Source of the DNA: Sanderia malayensis
Taxonomy: Eukaryota > Cnidaria > Scyphozoa > Semaeostomeae > Pelagiidae
DNA: 64,000 nucleotides
Reading direction: 5' to 3'
Assembly (NCBI GenBank): GCA_013076295.1
Contig: RQOL01000618.1
Coordinates: 806,001 to 870,000 of the forward strand
Position 1 is the first letter of the stretch; each line of letters begins with the position of its first letter. This document shows positions 53,552-64,000 of the stretch, piece by piece. Below the pieces are notes generated by a model that saw nothing but the letters and a program-made list of their open reading frames with translations, had not been told where the DNA came from and ran no database searches. Position numbers and translations under genes: made by a program.

Positions 53552-54661
53552 CTATCTTTAAAATATGGAATGTGGAATCTAGCATCTGGAATCTTACAAT
53601 TTTCGAGTTCTGGAATATTGGAGTAATTTGATGTGATTGTTTCTGTGATTAATAGAGACTTATCGTCAACACTGAAATTGACATGTTTGTGTTTCTCCTC
53701 GAGATTATTTTTCTATTTTCAATGCTTGAAACTATTTTTTAAAGAATGGATACATAAGAGTTTGATTGAATTAGTTCATTTCAATTACAAATATTTTTAA
53801 AAGCGGTAATGGTAGGCAGACAAAAGAAAAATGTAGCATAAATTGCAGCTGGCAATGTGTATTAATGTTAATACCTTGGGTGATATCTTTTGCACCTTGG
53901 GTACCTGTTTCAAAACAAGAACCTCTAATCGACCTTCGCGTTATCCAAATGATTTGCAGCACTATAGACCCAACCAGACAAATTTTGGTTCAAATAGTCT
54001 CAGGTCCCTTGAACCGCAGATTTGAAATCGTTTGCCAGGTGACATAAAATTAGCAGAAAATCTGGTCCAATTCAACGCTAATCAAGAACTGGGATGGGAC
54101 CCAGTTCTTGATTAGCCTTTGATTTGGAGGCATGCACTGCAGATGCAATGCATGCCTCCGAATTTAGAATTCAAAGTTAACTGAAATTACTTTTTATCAC
54201 TTTTATAATTGTGAATATATGTAAATAATCGAATTACACTGATTATTTCTGTAGGTAACAAATGTTTCGATTTTAAATAAATGTCACACACACACGCAGA
54301 GTTTTAAATCAACTCGAAAACTACGAGTAAATGTATATTAGCAAATTTGCCGGATCGATTTTAAGACTTTGAGTGGCACAGAGTCGCTACTTTTGCAAAA
54401 AGAGCAAAAATGGTTTCTCAATGATAATTTTTTGCTACATTCTTTTAGATATAAATTCAAGCATTGAAAATAGAAAATAATCTCGAGGAGGAACACAAAT
54501 ATGTCAATTTCAGTGTTGACGATAAGTCGATGTTAATCACAGAAACAATCACATCAAATGACTCCAATATTCCAGAACTCGAAAATTGCAAAATTCCATA
54601 CTCCATATTCCCATTTCAAATTTCAGATTCCAGGATTCCACATTCCATATTTTAAAGATAG
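53552..54661. mobile_element. 1.1-kb inverted-repeat element with long arms and central hairpins
   Basis: The termini CTATCTTTAAAATATGGAAT and complement are inverted, and the arms continue for about 180 bp with small differences (53552 to about 53735; about 54455 to 54661), including TCTCCTCGAGATTATTTT and its complement. The centre holds two strong hairpins (54077-54116 and 54126-54159). No target duplication is evident and no transposase is seen. It starts 25 bp after the end of the previous element. Confidence 0.72.
54077..54159. repeat. Two adjacent strong hairpins
   Basis: GCTAATCAAGAACTGGG (54077-54093) is perfectly complementary to 54100-54116 with a 6-nt loop. Ten bases on, GGAGGCATGCA (54126-54136) pairs with TGCATGCCTCC (54149-54159). 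They lie at the apex of the inverted-repeat element 53552-54661. Confidence 0.9.
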
Positions 54662-54987
54662 ACATGAAAATGAAGGTGATGGGTAGCAGCTGACAGAACA
54701 TGGTCCGTTCCAGTGGTCCGTTCTCTCTGCGAAGCTTACCTTGTACTGCGGAGGAGAGTACCCATGTCAGATCAAATCATGTGATGTTGTCAAAGTTCGT
54801 CTCTTCCGTCTCAGCTCCCTTCGTAAATCCCACTGTGCATTGCGCAAGGTGTGTTTGATTGAATTGAATTAAAAGTTGATCATTTTTGATTGTTGTCATT
54901 TCTTCGCATTGTGTCTGCATGATAAAGACAGGAAACAAGCTGAGTCTATACTCTTTCTTGGTTGCTTTACATTCGCAAGCCTGAACG

Positions 54988-57900
54988 ATGAGAAATTATA
55001 TATTTCTTGTTTTAGCTGTACAAACTGCACTTGCTGTACCATTATGTAAGTATTATAATAAACCTTCTACGCATTGTTTTGCACGAAATATTGTATAAAT
55101 GGTGGTTAGGTATCTATCAATCTATCGGAGAACATAATCGAGAAAGCAACAGTTGTTCATGTGTGAACAACAAAGAACCATTCCTTACGCATTTTAGTTT
55201 GTACGTTTAGTTTAGTATGATGGAAATATTTATAGATTTTAATAACTTTCACTTTGAGAGAAACGATGCTTTTTTCGATGCTTCGATTTCGGTTTGAGAA
55301 TTCCGCTTGCAGACAATATAAAGGGCATACAACAATTGTGCAACTTTTGTTTTCTATTTCCGCGGATGATTCATGTAAATTTGATGATCATTTTCCCTGT
55401 GATATACACACAAAAAACATGAGGCAAGGATAAAATTGTTATAGAACAACAATTCAATGTTTGTGACGGCAGACACAATTTTTGTTCATAACTATGCTGA
55501 TGGTGTTTTTATTAATTTCGGAGAATTAGTGATGTTGTGGATATTTCTTCCTGTTTCTTCTTTGCTTGTGCACGTTTTTTTTCTTTATAAGAACAACCTT
55601 TGTGAGAAACACCAGGCTGAGATTAGGCCAAAAAATAAGAACAACATATGAAATAAAGGAGGCTGAGATTCAACAAAACACAAGAAATAAATTATCAGCA
55701 ACAATCGAAAATAACAAACTATACTGTAAGAACAGAACAACGGAAAGCGCGAAACAGCCATCAAAAAAACTTATTGCAATACTAAAATTAGTTCAACACA
55801 ATCGATAAAACAGTTTTTTTATGTAAACTATCCTGCCATCTGTGTATAAAAATATGAAACAGAATAAGAAACACCTTAGGCTGAAAATAAACGGAAAAAT
55901 AAGAAACGTCAGGCTGAAACTGGAGCTAAGTGTTCTTATAAACAAAAAACGTGATTTTCTTCCTGTTTCCTCTTTGCCTGTAATTTCATTCCTGTTTCGG
56001 ATATTTGGGCAATGACGATTAACCGCAAGGAAATATTTTGCGGTTTTTTGAAACCATCTTCTCTGTTTTCCATTTTCTCTCCCCGGAGTTCCCTTGCTGC
56101 GTTTTTAGAGTGGTCGGCCTTGCCATATCTCCTCAATTAATTCGGCAAGTCCAAACAGGTCTTGGGTTTCAGAAAAAATTCATGCCACATGGCAGAACGG
56201 CAATGATTTAATGTCAATGTTTAATTTGAATACGTCCAGACTAGTTTCATTTTCCGTCGCTACTAAAAAGCGGAACAACTCAAGAACATGCTGAACAACT
56301 TCAAAAAAGAACAACCCTAGGTTGACACTGATAGGGCTCTTTTGTCCCATTCATGGCGTTGTTCTAACCCTGAGATGTTGTTGCTGCTGTTTTTGTACAA
56401 ACCAAACCAGCAATACGTGTACCTGTAGCGTAGCAATACGTGCACAAACTTGCAGATGGAGATTGTTGTTAGGTATCTCATGAGCTCTGCAAGCAATCTA
56501 AATTCAAACTAAACATATAACATGCCGCACAATGTTCACGGCGGGCGGGCGGGCGGGCGTTTAGTGTTTCGCGCTTACAACGTCATGAATTGGACAGAAA
56601 GAACCCTATTGGTGTAATTTTGGGTTGTTTTTCAATTCTTTGGGGGCTGTTCAGCTTGTTCTTGGGTTGTTCTTGCGTTTTCGCCCTTTCAGCAGTAACG
56701 TTTTTTAATTTTCCATCTTTTGATTGCAAAGCGACATTTATTTCAAATATCAGGCCTATCTTATCAGACAAAAGCACAAAAGGAGTGGTCATATTCAATA
56801 TGGGACTCATTACCAGATCGTTTGCCTTGGCAAGAAGTACTCGTACGATTATATGACCATTAGTTGATTCCCGAAACAAGACAAGAGCTCTTTTGTGCCT
56901 ATTTGAGACGAAGCAAACGAAAGCTTGTTCCTTCCCCTTCATTTTCTCGAGCTAATTATAAACCTGGTTGTAGGATAACAAATGGGGAATTTCGCAATGT
57001 TAAATTAATTTTCTCTTATGTCACGAAGTCACATAAGAATCATGATTTTAGTTGTTCATTAAAACAAATTGATGTTTGTGCACTATTTAATTTGAAATGC
57101 AAGCAATGACATCGCTATCTGTATAAATATTATATTATAATAAAGCGTTTTTTAATTTCTACCAGCTGCAAGTCATGAGACATAAAGGTCAAAATGTTGA
57201 TGTTTGAGAGTGATTCCATGTTTTTTCAATTACCTAGATCTTCCGTGAGATTTGGCGCCAATTGCATTTTGTCCTTCTATGAACGTTTCCCCCGGCCCGG
57301 CTCCTAAACTCATCCATTCGATCTCAAACGATGCAAGTTCAATTCTTCCAATTCTCGTCAAAATATGTGAATATGCCAAACTAATCAATATGCTGATCAT
57401 TTTTCATTGCCATGACATTATAGACTGGGTTGACAGTTTTATTTTCCTCAGCATTCACCCCTTTGTATTGACTTTTACCGAATTTTGGCATGCGAAGCTT
57501 AAATTTCGCAGTCGCAGGATGAAGAACTCAAAAAAGCTCTTCAAAAAACGTCAAACTGTCTTTGAAGCAAAATCAAGAATCTTAAGCAAATTCACATAAA
57601 TGTCTTCACTGAGACAAATTTTGTGGCAATGTTTTTCAGTCTATTGAAATGAAATGTCACCGTGGAGAATGGTTGCAGTTATTTATGTATCGCCTGCTAA
57701 TTTTAGGCCTTCCATCTGGTACAAACAGTACGTCAGCAGCAAACAGCAGTGCAAATGCAGGTAAGAACCAAACCTTGTGTGCCATCGAGAAGCCTGCAGG
57801 ATTCAACCATCCATCAACAAGCTCATTGTCAACTGGTGTCCATTCTCTACTGCTCGTCATCTATCTAATGGTGTTCATCATAGGCGTATCTGGAAATTCG

Positions 57901-59527
57901 CTTGTCTGCTTCATTTTGGGTAAGTCGTTTGGCAGTGTTTCACGCACAATTGTACAACTAATGAGGAACAAGACCCCAAGAATATTGACAGAATACTCAG
58001 TTTACCATACAATGTGTTGTGTGGAGTCAACGTGCGCTGGAATTGTTGCCCAAGCACAGATGCTTTTTTGTTCCTGGTTGAAACTTGGGCTGGGCTAGGT
58101 TGAAACTTGGGCTGGGCTAGGTTGAAACTGAGGCTGGGCAGAAGGGAAACTCTATTCATTCGCTAACATAGGCGTAGACTCTGGGCGGGGGGCTCGGAAG
58201 CTCCCCCTGAGAAGGGCCGCCTCCCCTAAGAAATTAACGTCTAAACATCGAACATGTCTTGGCGAAACTATAGTGACGAGAATGTCACCCAATCGGCGCT
58301 GCTGTAAGTCCATTCCAAAACGTCCCGGATGGTGATAGCACCGACAGCAACAAACAGTCAATGACGACAATCAATTTTCCCCAATTTCTATTGTTGCAGG
58401 AAAGAAAAACAAGCTGAAGAAGGGCGACGTGTTTATCATATCTCTTGCTATTGCTGATATGATTGCATGTTTCATATGGCCATTGCACATGATTACCTAT
58501 CATAGCTATGTATTCACAAAGTGGTTCTTTGCATCACAAAGCGAGTTCTATTTCATCTTCTACACAACGCTCATGGTGTCATCGTGGCAATTGCTTCTTA
58601 TTGCGATCGATCGCTACTGGTAAGTGAAGTAATGACCATCGATCGGACACGCTTATCTATAATATATAGACCAGGGCAATGTGGAATGTTGGATTTTTGA
58701 TGCGGAATTTTTGCGCTAGGAACTTTGCAATGTCATTATTTCGTAATGCGAGTGAAATCGTCAAACCACCCTGTTCGTGTATTGTGCATGAAAATGTTGC
58801 CGATTATGTGATCAATTTTCCGTCATTGCATAGCATGATATGGCATCTTGTTCCGATGTAAAACCATCTGTAAACGATTTGCTGCGTTCTCATACCATGC
58901 GTATTTGAAATGAAATGGTAAATCCTTTGTGTTTTCAGGGCCATCACGAAGCTTATGAAATGGCAAAGGGTGACAATCACGAAGAAGTTGTGCGCCGTTG
59001 TGTTCACGTGGGTTTTAGCAGCCTGTGTCAAGTTCCCCCTCACATGGCGCATGAAATGGGGCATGTCCGATGAAGGCTACAAGATTTACCTGATGGTATG
59101 GACATGCCTCGGCTGGGTGATACCGCTCATTGTGATCAGCGTGCTGTACGGCATCTGCATCAGAACACTGCAGACGAACAAATTCGACAAGGGCAAGAGC
59201 GAGTCGGCGGCCAGACGAAGACGGGAGAACCAACAAGTTGTGAAGATGTTTGTTTTGATCGTTGCGCTGTTCTTCGTCTTTACCATTCCCCATTCCATCA
59301 TCGATCTGTTCCGCTACATCGACAACACATCCGATGCCGTGCTCATTTTGCACGAATGCTCCATCATTGTCGTGCTGTTCAACAGTTGCACGAACCCGTT
59401 CATCTACGCACGCATGCATCGCGACGTGAACCGCTACATCGTGGACGCGTGGCGCAAACTCAAAGGCAAAAAATCCAAGACCCTCGAGAGCTCCACCGAG
59501 AACCTCTCTGATGAAACCGTTCTCTGA
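54988..59527 (+). CDS. Class A peptide-type GPCR with a separate signal-peptide exon
   Basis: Exons 54988-55045, 57707-57919, 58400-58619 and 58939-59527 join in phase to a 359-residue receptor. Exon 1 encodes MRNYIFLVLAVQTALAVPL, a signal peptide, and ends in GTAAGT with one leftover base; the acceptor TTTTAG before 57707 supplies the other two bases of a Cys codon. The extracellular N terminus has sequons NST, NSS and NQT. Helix 1 has GNSLVCFILG, helix 2 LAIADM, helix 3 ends DRYW (161-164), the third loop is basic (SAARRRRENQQ), helix 6 is VALFFVFTIPHSI and helix 7 has NPFIY. This suits neuropeptide-like class A receptors; there is no retinal lysine in helix 7. An alternative ATG at 57649 in the same frame would give no signal peptide and is less likely. 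A transposon starts 29 bp after the stop. Confidence 0.86.
55046..57706. other. First intron of the GPCR gene, no further exon recognised
   Basis: This 2.66-kb intron contains degenerate repeats of AGGCTGAGATT and AACAAC-type motifs (55600-55960), a GGCGGGCGGGCGGGCGGGCG-like run at 56539-56560 and scattered AT-rich DNA. Short open frames here (for example 56583-56942, 57252-57599) show no recognisable domain. Confidence 0.5.
58076..58140. repeat. Short tandem repeat in a GPCR intron
   Basis: GTTGAAACTTGGGCTGGGCTAG-type units (about 22 bp) occur three times, the last with a CTGAGG variant. Confidence 0.85.
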
Positions 59528-60374
59528 ACATATCAGAATCAGAATCATGGCTTAATAGACAGGGAATTTCTTGTAACCATCTAGCAAACTGGGTAACTGA
59601 AATTTTCAAAGGGGATTCCATTTCTATGATGTTTAACTGTTAATTTAAGCCGGGGTAACATTCTGGAAAATTTGGGGTTATCACATGATCGATGACGTAA
59701 TATCACGTGGTAAGTTTATAAAAAAATTTCTTATTTATATAAACCAAGTACTTTATCTGAAAGAGCTTGTCATCCTGAGCAAAAAAGTATATTACACCAA
59801 CATGATTTGACTTCTGACAACGCTGTAAAATCCGTCTGAAACATATGTGACGTCATCAAAATGGCTGCCATGACGGTTTTCCAAATGTTTGTTTTATACA
59901 TTTAACCACCAGAGCAACGGAAGTTTTAGAATGAAAATGGCTTCTTGGGGTAATTAAATATGCAGAAAAACATGAGGTGGGATATAAACTTGAAATTGGC
60001 CTCAATTTCATCTAAACAGGGGGTCATTTGGGTCCAGATCCCTTGCGAGGTTGTTGATTAATATTTCTGTGAATACAATATAGACTCGGTTCTTGTGAGT
60101 AGTTTGAAAAGCTGAATCGCAAAGTAACTCACATCCATACTCTCCAAAATTTCTTGAATGACTCCGTCAGAGCACAGTCCTTTTGCAAAACTCTTAATTG
60201 TAGCAAACAAAACATTATGAATGTAAAAGCAAAACAATAATAGAAACCAATCGTCATGCTAGTTTGTGAGCTAGAAGGGCATCCATTCTTCCCCAGAGTC
60301 ATCACTTGAGGAGAAATCTGAAATTTCCCACTCGCTCTCGAAATGTTCCACATGGGATGAATCATCACTACATG

Positions 60375-60593
60375 TCAGTTCAACATCCCCGTCGTACTCT
60401 TCGATTCCTTTTCCGTTGTTCTCGATCTTTCCTTTTTCTTAGCCTTAGGGGTCTCAGACTCACTATTAGTTAATTCTGCATCAGCTTCATCTGCATTCAT
60501 CTCGTCATAATTTCTTTTGCCTTTTCTTCTAACTTCTTTTGGTTTCCTAGTAAAGGTCGGAGGTAACTGACGCCTACTTGTTTTTTTTAGCAA
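60375..60593 (-). pseudogene. 'TGCD' family ORF fragment: QLP plus lysine-rich tail
   Basis: The frame reads TSRRQLPPTFTRKPKEVRRK and then an acidic and lysine-rich tail. RQLPPTF corresponds to the GSQLPASF position of member 1. It is the C-terminal part of the transposon protein, on the minus strand. Confidence 0.55.
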
Positions 60594-60876
60594 TACCTGT
60601 GTTGAACTTGACTCTTTTAATAGGATGAAAGAAACTGACTGACCCCGCTACCAGTCTCTCTTGAAAAAAAGCGGAAAAAATCTTTCCACCAATGCTTGCT
60701 GCACCCAACATGTCATTTACAACAAGCCGGTCGATTTTGATGCCGTCGATAAGGATTTGGAGTGATCTTTTGAAAAAGGATCAACGCCATTAAGGGTCTT
60801 TTTTAGCCGCCTATAGCGGCAAAAAATTGCACACACGGATCCGCCTACTCGCAAAAGAGTCCGATTATATAAAGCA

Positions 60877-61071
60877 ATGAAGTCAAAATCATCATCATCT
60901 CTCCCTCCCGATCCAGATTCTGTTGAACACGCCATCATGCACGTTCACTACCAAGTATTTCATTGGGTAAGATGTTGCCAGGAAAACATGGAGCATTTGA
61001 ATTTCGAAGGAAATGGGTGGAAATGGGACGGTGATGCTTCTACGTGTGTGGCTCAAAGGCATTGTAAATGA
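60877..61071 (+). pseudogene. 'TGCD' family ORF fragment: LPPDP-HYQ-NGWKWD
   Basis: The frame reads SLPPDPDSVEHAIMHVHYQV, then W, and ends NGWKWDGDASTCVA. In member 1 the same motifs (PPDPKSVERAI, CHY, NGWQWD) directly precede the QLP segment on the same strand. Here the two pieces lie on opposite strands, so the copy is internally inverted. Confidence 0.55.
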
Positions 61072-61849
61072 GGGGGGGGCGGGGAGAATAGGACATGAGC
61101 GTAGCGAATGCAGCGCCCGAAGTGCGCCTATCAGTCAATGATTTTTGGTAATAGATAGCCAGGCGAGAGTAGAGAGCAATCCCATCATGTTTTGTTTGCT
61201 ACAATTAAGAGTTTTGCAAAAGGACTGTGCTCTGACGGAGTCATTCAAGAAATTTTGGAGAGTATGGATGTGAGTTACTTTGCGATTCAGCTTTTCAAAC
61301 TACTCACAAGAACCGAATCTATATTGTATTCACAGAAATATTAATCAACAACCTCGCAAAGGATCTGGACCCAAATGACCCCCTGTTTAGATGAAATTGA
61401 GGCCAATTTCAAGTTTATAACCCACCTCATGTTTTTCTGCATATTTAATTACCCCAAGAAGCCATTTTCATTCTAAAACTTCCGTTGCTCTGGTGGTTAA
61501 ATGTATAAAACAAACATTTGGAAAACCGTCATGGCAGCCATTTTGATGACGTCACATATGTTTCAGACGGATTTTACAGCGTTGTCAGAAGTCAAATCAT
61601 GTTGGTGTAATATACTTTTTTGCTCAGGATGACAAGCTCTTTCAGATAAAGTAATTGGTTTATATAAATAAGAAAACTTTTTTTAAACTTACCACGTGAT
61701 ATTACGTCATCGATCATGTGATAACCCCAAATTTTTCAGAATGTTACCCCGGCTTAAATTAACAGTTAAACATCATAGAAATGGAATCTCCTTTAAAAAT
61801 TTCAGTTACCTAGTTTGCTAGATGGTTACAAGAAATTCCCTGTCTATAA

Positions 61850-63145
61850 TGTCCAGTCAGACGAATATTGAATAGAACGCTTTGCATTTCATTTATACAT
61901 ATTTAACCAGACACTCATAACTATAATCATCATAACCAAACGAAGGCATCGTAGACTATGATTTATTCATGCGTGAATTACTTATGAATTATTTTGTGTC
62001 TTGCGTGCGATTTTACGTTGCACTGCACGCATTTCAAGTATAATTTAAGCTTAACGCATTGTTGATCTACTTACTTAGTGTGAATTTGCTTTCAAAATGA
62101 TTAATAGTTACATATATGTATCCACCGAGGTGTAATAATCGTTGACTATGTACCATGATAAATATTATTCAATTTAAGTCGGCCAGTGGATGGTTGGCAC
62201 ATTTATTGAGCAGTGATACCTTCTAGGGTCGTGCGTCTTTTAATTATTTAATTATTTCAAACTAACTTTAACATAATTGAAAAGAGAAGATCGCTTACCT
62301 TGAAATTAGCTCTTCTTTCTGAATTTGTACATTCTTCCAGCTCCTGGCATGCCACGGCCAATAATTTTCTTGCTTTCAAATGAGAATGACGACAACTTAT
62401 CATATGATGTGGAACCAGGTTGATTGATGGCCTAGCCAGCAAACATTCCTCTTCAGCGAATTGCGTGACGGTCGTCAGGCATTGAGCAACTTTTCAAGAA
62501 ACAGCGCTTATTGTATCTTGCATTTTCTAAGCTAGTATATTGAAAATAATTATAATAATATACTTATTTGAGAGGTAAATTTTAGGTTAAAATTTGTTGA
62601 CTGGCTACATAGTATTGAGGACATGTGAGATGAAGCAAAGCCCTTTTTGGCAAAACACGTTTTGGTTGTTGTTGTTGCTCATCGTCGTTATTATTATTAT
62701 TACATTATCACAAATAATGTTGCTGTTGTTATTAGTTCTATCTCACTCCCAATGGAAAAAGAAGTAGTTCTTTTAATGTTTCTATAACATTAAGAGAACC
62801 ACCTCCTAATTATATGAACACTCCTTTCCCTCAACCAAGAGGCAAACGCGATAAACAAGAAATCATCTGCCCAAAACCAAAAAATTATTTCGATTTTATC
62901 TCAGCTTAATTTAGGCTAAATAAAATCTTGAACCAAGGGCCCCAATGTAAACAGTTGTGGCCATTGGTTCATTTATTGTCCAGTCGCCTGACGTGTGTGA
63001 ATGAATTGTTAGATTTACGCAGGAATATAAAATTGAACAACCTAAAAACAATAGAAAAGCTTTAGCATAAATAAAAACAGATTTCAAAATCTAATGCTTG
63101 TGCCTTCGTACTAAGTATAAATGGCACTTAAGCGTTTGCACCAAT
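61850..63145. other. Intergenic stretch between the transposon and P4HTM
   Basis: No complete gene is seen. An open minus-strand frame 62442-62294 ends in a good donor (TTTCAAG then GTAAGC) after LAVACQELEECTNSERRANF and could be a first or internal exon, but I found no partner exon. A GTTGTTGTTG...(ATT)n microsatellite lies at about 62665-62700. Confidence 0.35.
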
Positions 63146-63822
63146 CTAAAGTTCAGAGTGATCAATTTGTTCAACAGCATCTTCTCCAGAAACCTGGCCA
63201 TTATTCCCAGATTTGTTTTTGTCGTTAATAATTTGTGATGATTCTGGTTGCTCATTTTTGTTCCGGCCAAAGATATCCGGATATTTATCTTCCATAATCT
63301 TGTGTGCCCACGTCCTTAGATCAGCGTCGCGAAATGGACTCACGTTAATCCAGTTGTTCGCTATCCATTTGACTCCTCTGATAACGTCACAGCCACCGTG
63401 GTAGCTACGAAAGTCGACCTGTCCCAGCCAGCCCGACTGTTTCCTTCCGACGTGGTTGTACCACAATATGGCCTTACCCTTCTTCGGTTTAACTACTATG
63501 TTGGATTTCTGGCAATTTCGCGCCAAATTGCAAAGGCCGTCAACACCTTCTTCCCAGGCCTCAAAACAAAGCGGCTCGACATAAAAGCTGACGCAAGCCA
63601 ATACAATCGTACAAGACTTCATGTTATGACTTGATATTTTTCATGAACGTAGGTTTAAAGTAACTTCAGTGAAAACTGAATTCAACAAAATTGGCAACTT
63701 TTAGTAAATCGATAATCAAAGAAACAAATACCTCTTTATTGAGTGTTGCGTTGTCAGCTATGGGGAAAGCTGTCTCCCCTCCCAGCTCAACATCATTGAG
63801 AAAGTATAAAACAGTCATGAAC
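63146..63822 (-). CDS. P4HTM: Transmembrane prolyl 4-hydroxylase, C-terminal exons (5' part beyond the window)
   Basis: P4HTM is an ER-membrane 2-oxoglutarate/Fe(II) dioxygenase. Two phase-0 exons are in the window: 63822-63732 and 63559-63146 (stop TAA). The first reads FMTVLYFLNDVELGGETAFP (the core barrel strand and GGET motif) and ends NATLNKE. The second reads AWEEGVDGLCNLARNCQKSN, VVKPKKGKAILWYNH, a YHGGC that supplies the distal iron-binding His, and RGVKWIANNWINV that supplies the 2-oxoglutarate-binding basic residue. Human P4HTM has the same order, including WIANNWINV. The HxD ligands and membrane anchor must lie on exons beyond 64000. The tail after FRDADLRTWAHKIM is polar and poorly conserved. 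Confidence 0.9.
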
Positions 63823-64000
63823 CTGTAATAAGCAAAATAAATGACAGCTTAGAGAGTGCGTTTAAAAGGGTGGAGGGGGGGGGGGTGCTGGAACGAAACT
63901 TCCAGAGCAGATTGTACAGTTGAATCTGCTCAAACTAGTGAAGGCGCGTCGAGGCTAAATTGTAAAGCATAGCCACTTCAGCCGAGAATCAGCAGAGGAG

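Larger units (their letters stand above)
59556..61846. mobile_element. 2.29-kb palindromic DNA transposon (Academ-like family, member 2)
   Basis: The termini TAGACAGGGAATTTCTTGTA and complement are flanked by TAA (59553-59555, 61847-61849), a 3-bp target duplication. The tips share TAGACAGGGAA...AACCATCTAGCAAACT with member 1, although the sequence just inside differs. The near-perfect arms are about 660 bp (59556 to about 60215; about 61190 to 61846). The middle carries two pieces of the same ORF family as member 1, facing away from each other. Insertion is 29 bp downstream of the GPCR stop codon. Confidence 0.82.

Noticed and set aside
59015..59548. 177-codon minus-strand and 137-codon plus-strand open frames over the last GPCR exon
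   Set aside because: They are alternate-frame shadows of the receptor's GC-richer last exon; the receptor frame has all helices and motifs.

Overview
The window looks like nuclear DNA of an invertebrate animal, most likely a cnidarian or another early-branching metazoan. It is AT-rich, its genes have many short exons with GT-AG introns, and the products are typical animal proteins (TTC39, GT10 fucosyltransferase, PI4KA, PIG-Q, REXO1, class A GPCRs, P4HTM). Transposable elements fill introns and intergenic space. Phylum is an inference from gene structure and repeat style only; no marker in the window proves it. Exon models were made by hand from splice sites, phase and recalled human homologues. 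Layout: 1-4083 (+) is the 3' part of a TTC39A/B-like gene. 5690-6919 (-) is an intronless alpha-1,3-fucosyltransferase, head-to-head with PI4KA across 228 bp that holds an NRF-1-like site. 7148-27847 (+) is PI4KA: 36 exons whose lengths sum to an uninterrupted 1,969-codon frame. Its 3.26 kb sixth intron holds a Ty3/gypsy 3' fragment cut by a TTAA-flanked DNA transposon. 28265-28938 (-) holds four phase-compatible exons of a small basic protein I cannot name. 29941-32338 is a Kolobok-like element with a THAP domain and a nested LINE. 32608-35043 (+) is PIGQ without its N terminus. 35533-43817 (-) is REXO1 (about 15 exons, DEDDh nuclease core complete). From 43854 on, transposons dominate. 43854-46875 is a Mutator-like element with inward-opposed 176-bp tandem arrays, starting 37 bp upstream of the REXO1 start codon. 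47329-48396 (-) is an intronless class A GPCR. 49230-51887 is a 2.66 kb near-perfect palindrome, an element whose ~1.2 kb inverted arms each carry a copy of the same decayed ORF. 52852-53527 and 53552-54661 are two further inverted-repeat elements. 54988-59527 (+) is a four-exon peptide-type GPCR whose first exon is a separate signal-peptide exon. 59556-61846 is a second member of the palindrome family, beginning 29 bp after the GPCR stop codon. 63146-63822 (-) is the 3' end of P4HTM. Functionally the genes are unrelated housekeeping and membrane genes: lipid kinase, GPI-anchor synthesis, RNA turnover, glycosylation, prolyl hydroxylation and GPCR signalling. No operon-like or defence cluster is apparent. 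The most unusual content is the transposon biology, above all the two related giant-arm inverted-repeat elements, both with 3-bp target duplications and both encoding pieces of the same cnidarian-type 'TGCD' protein.
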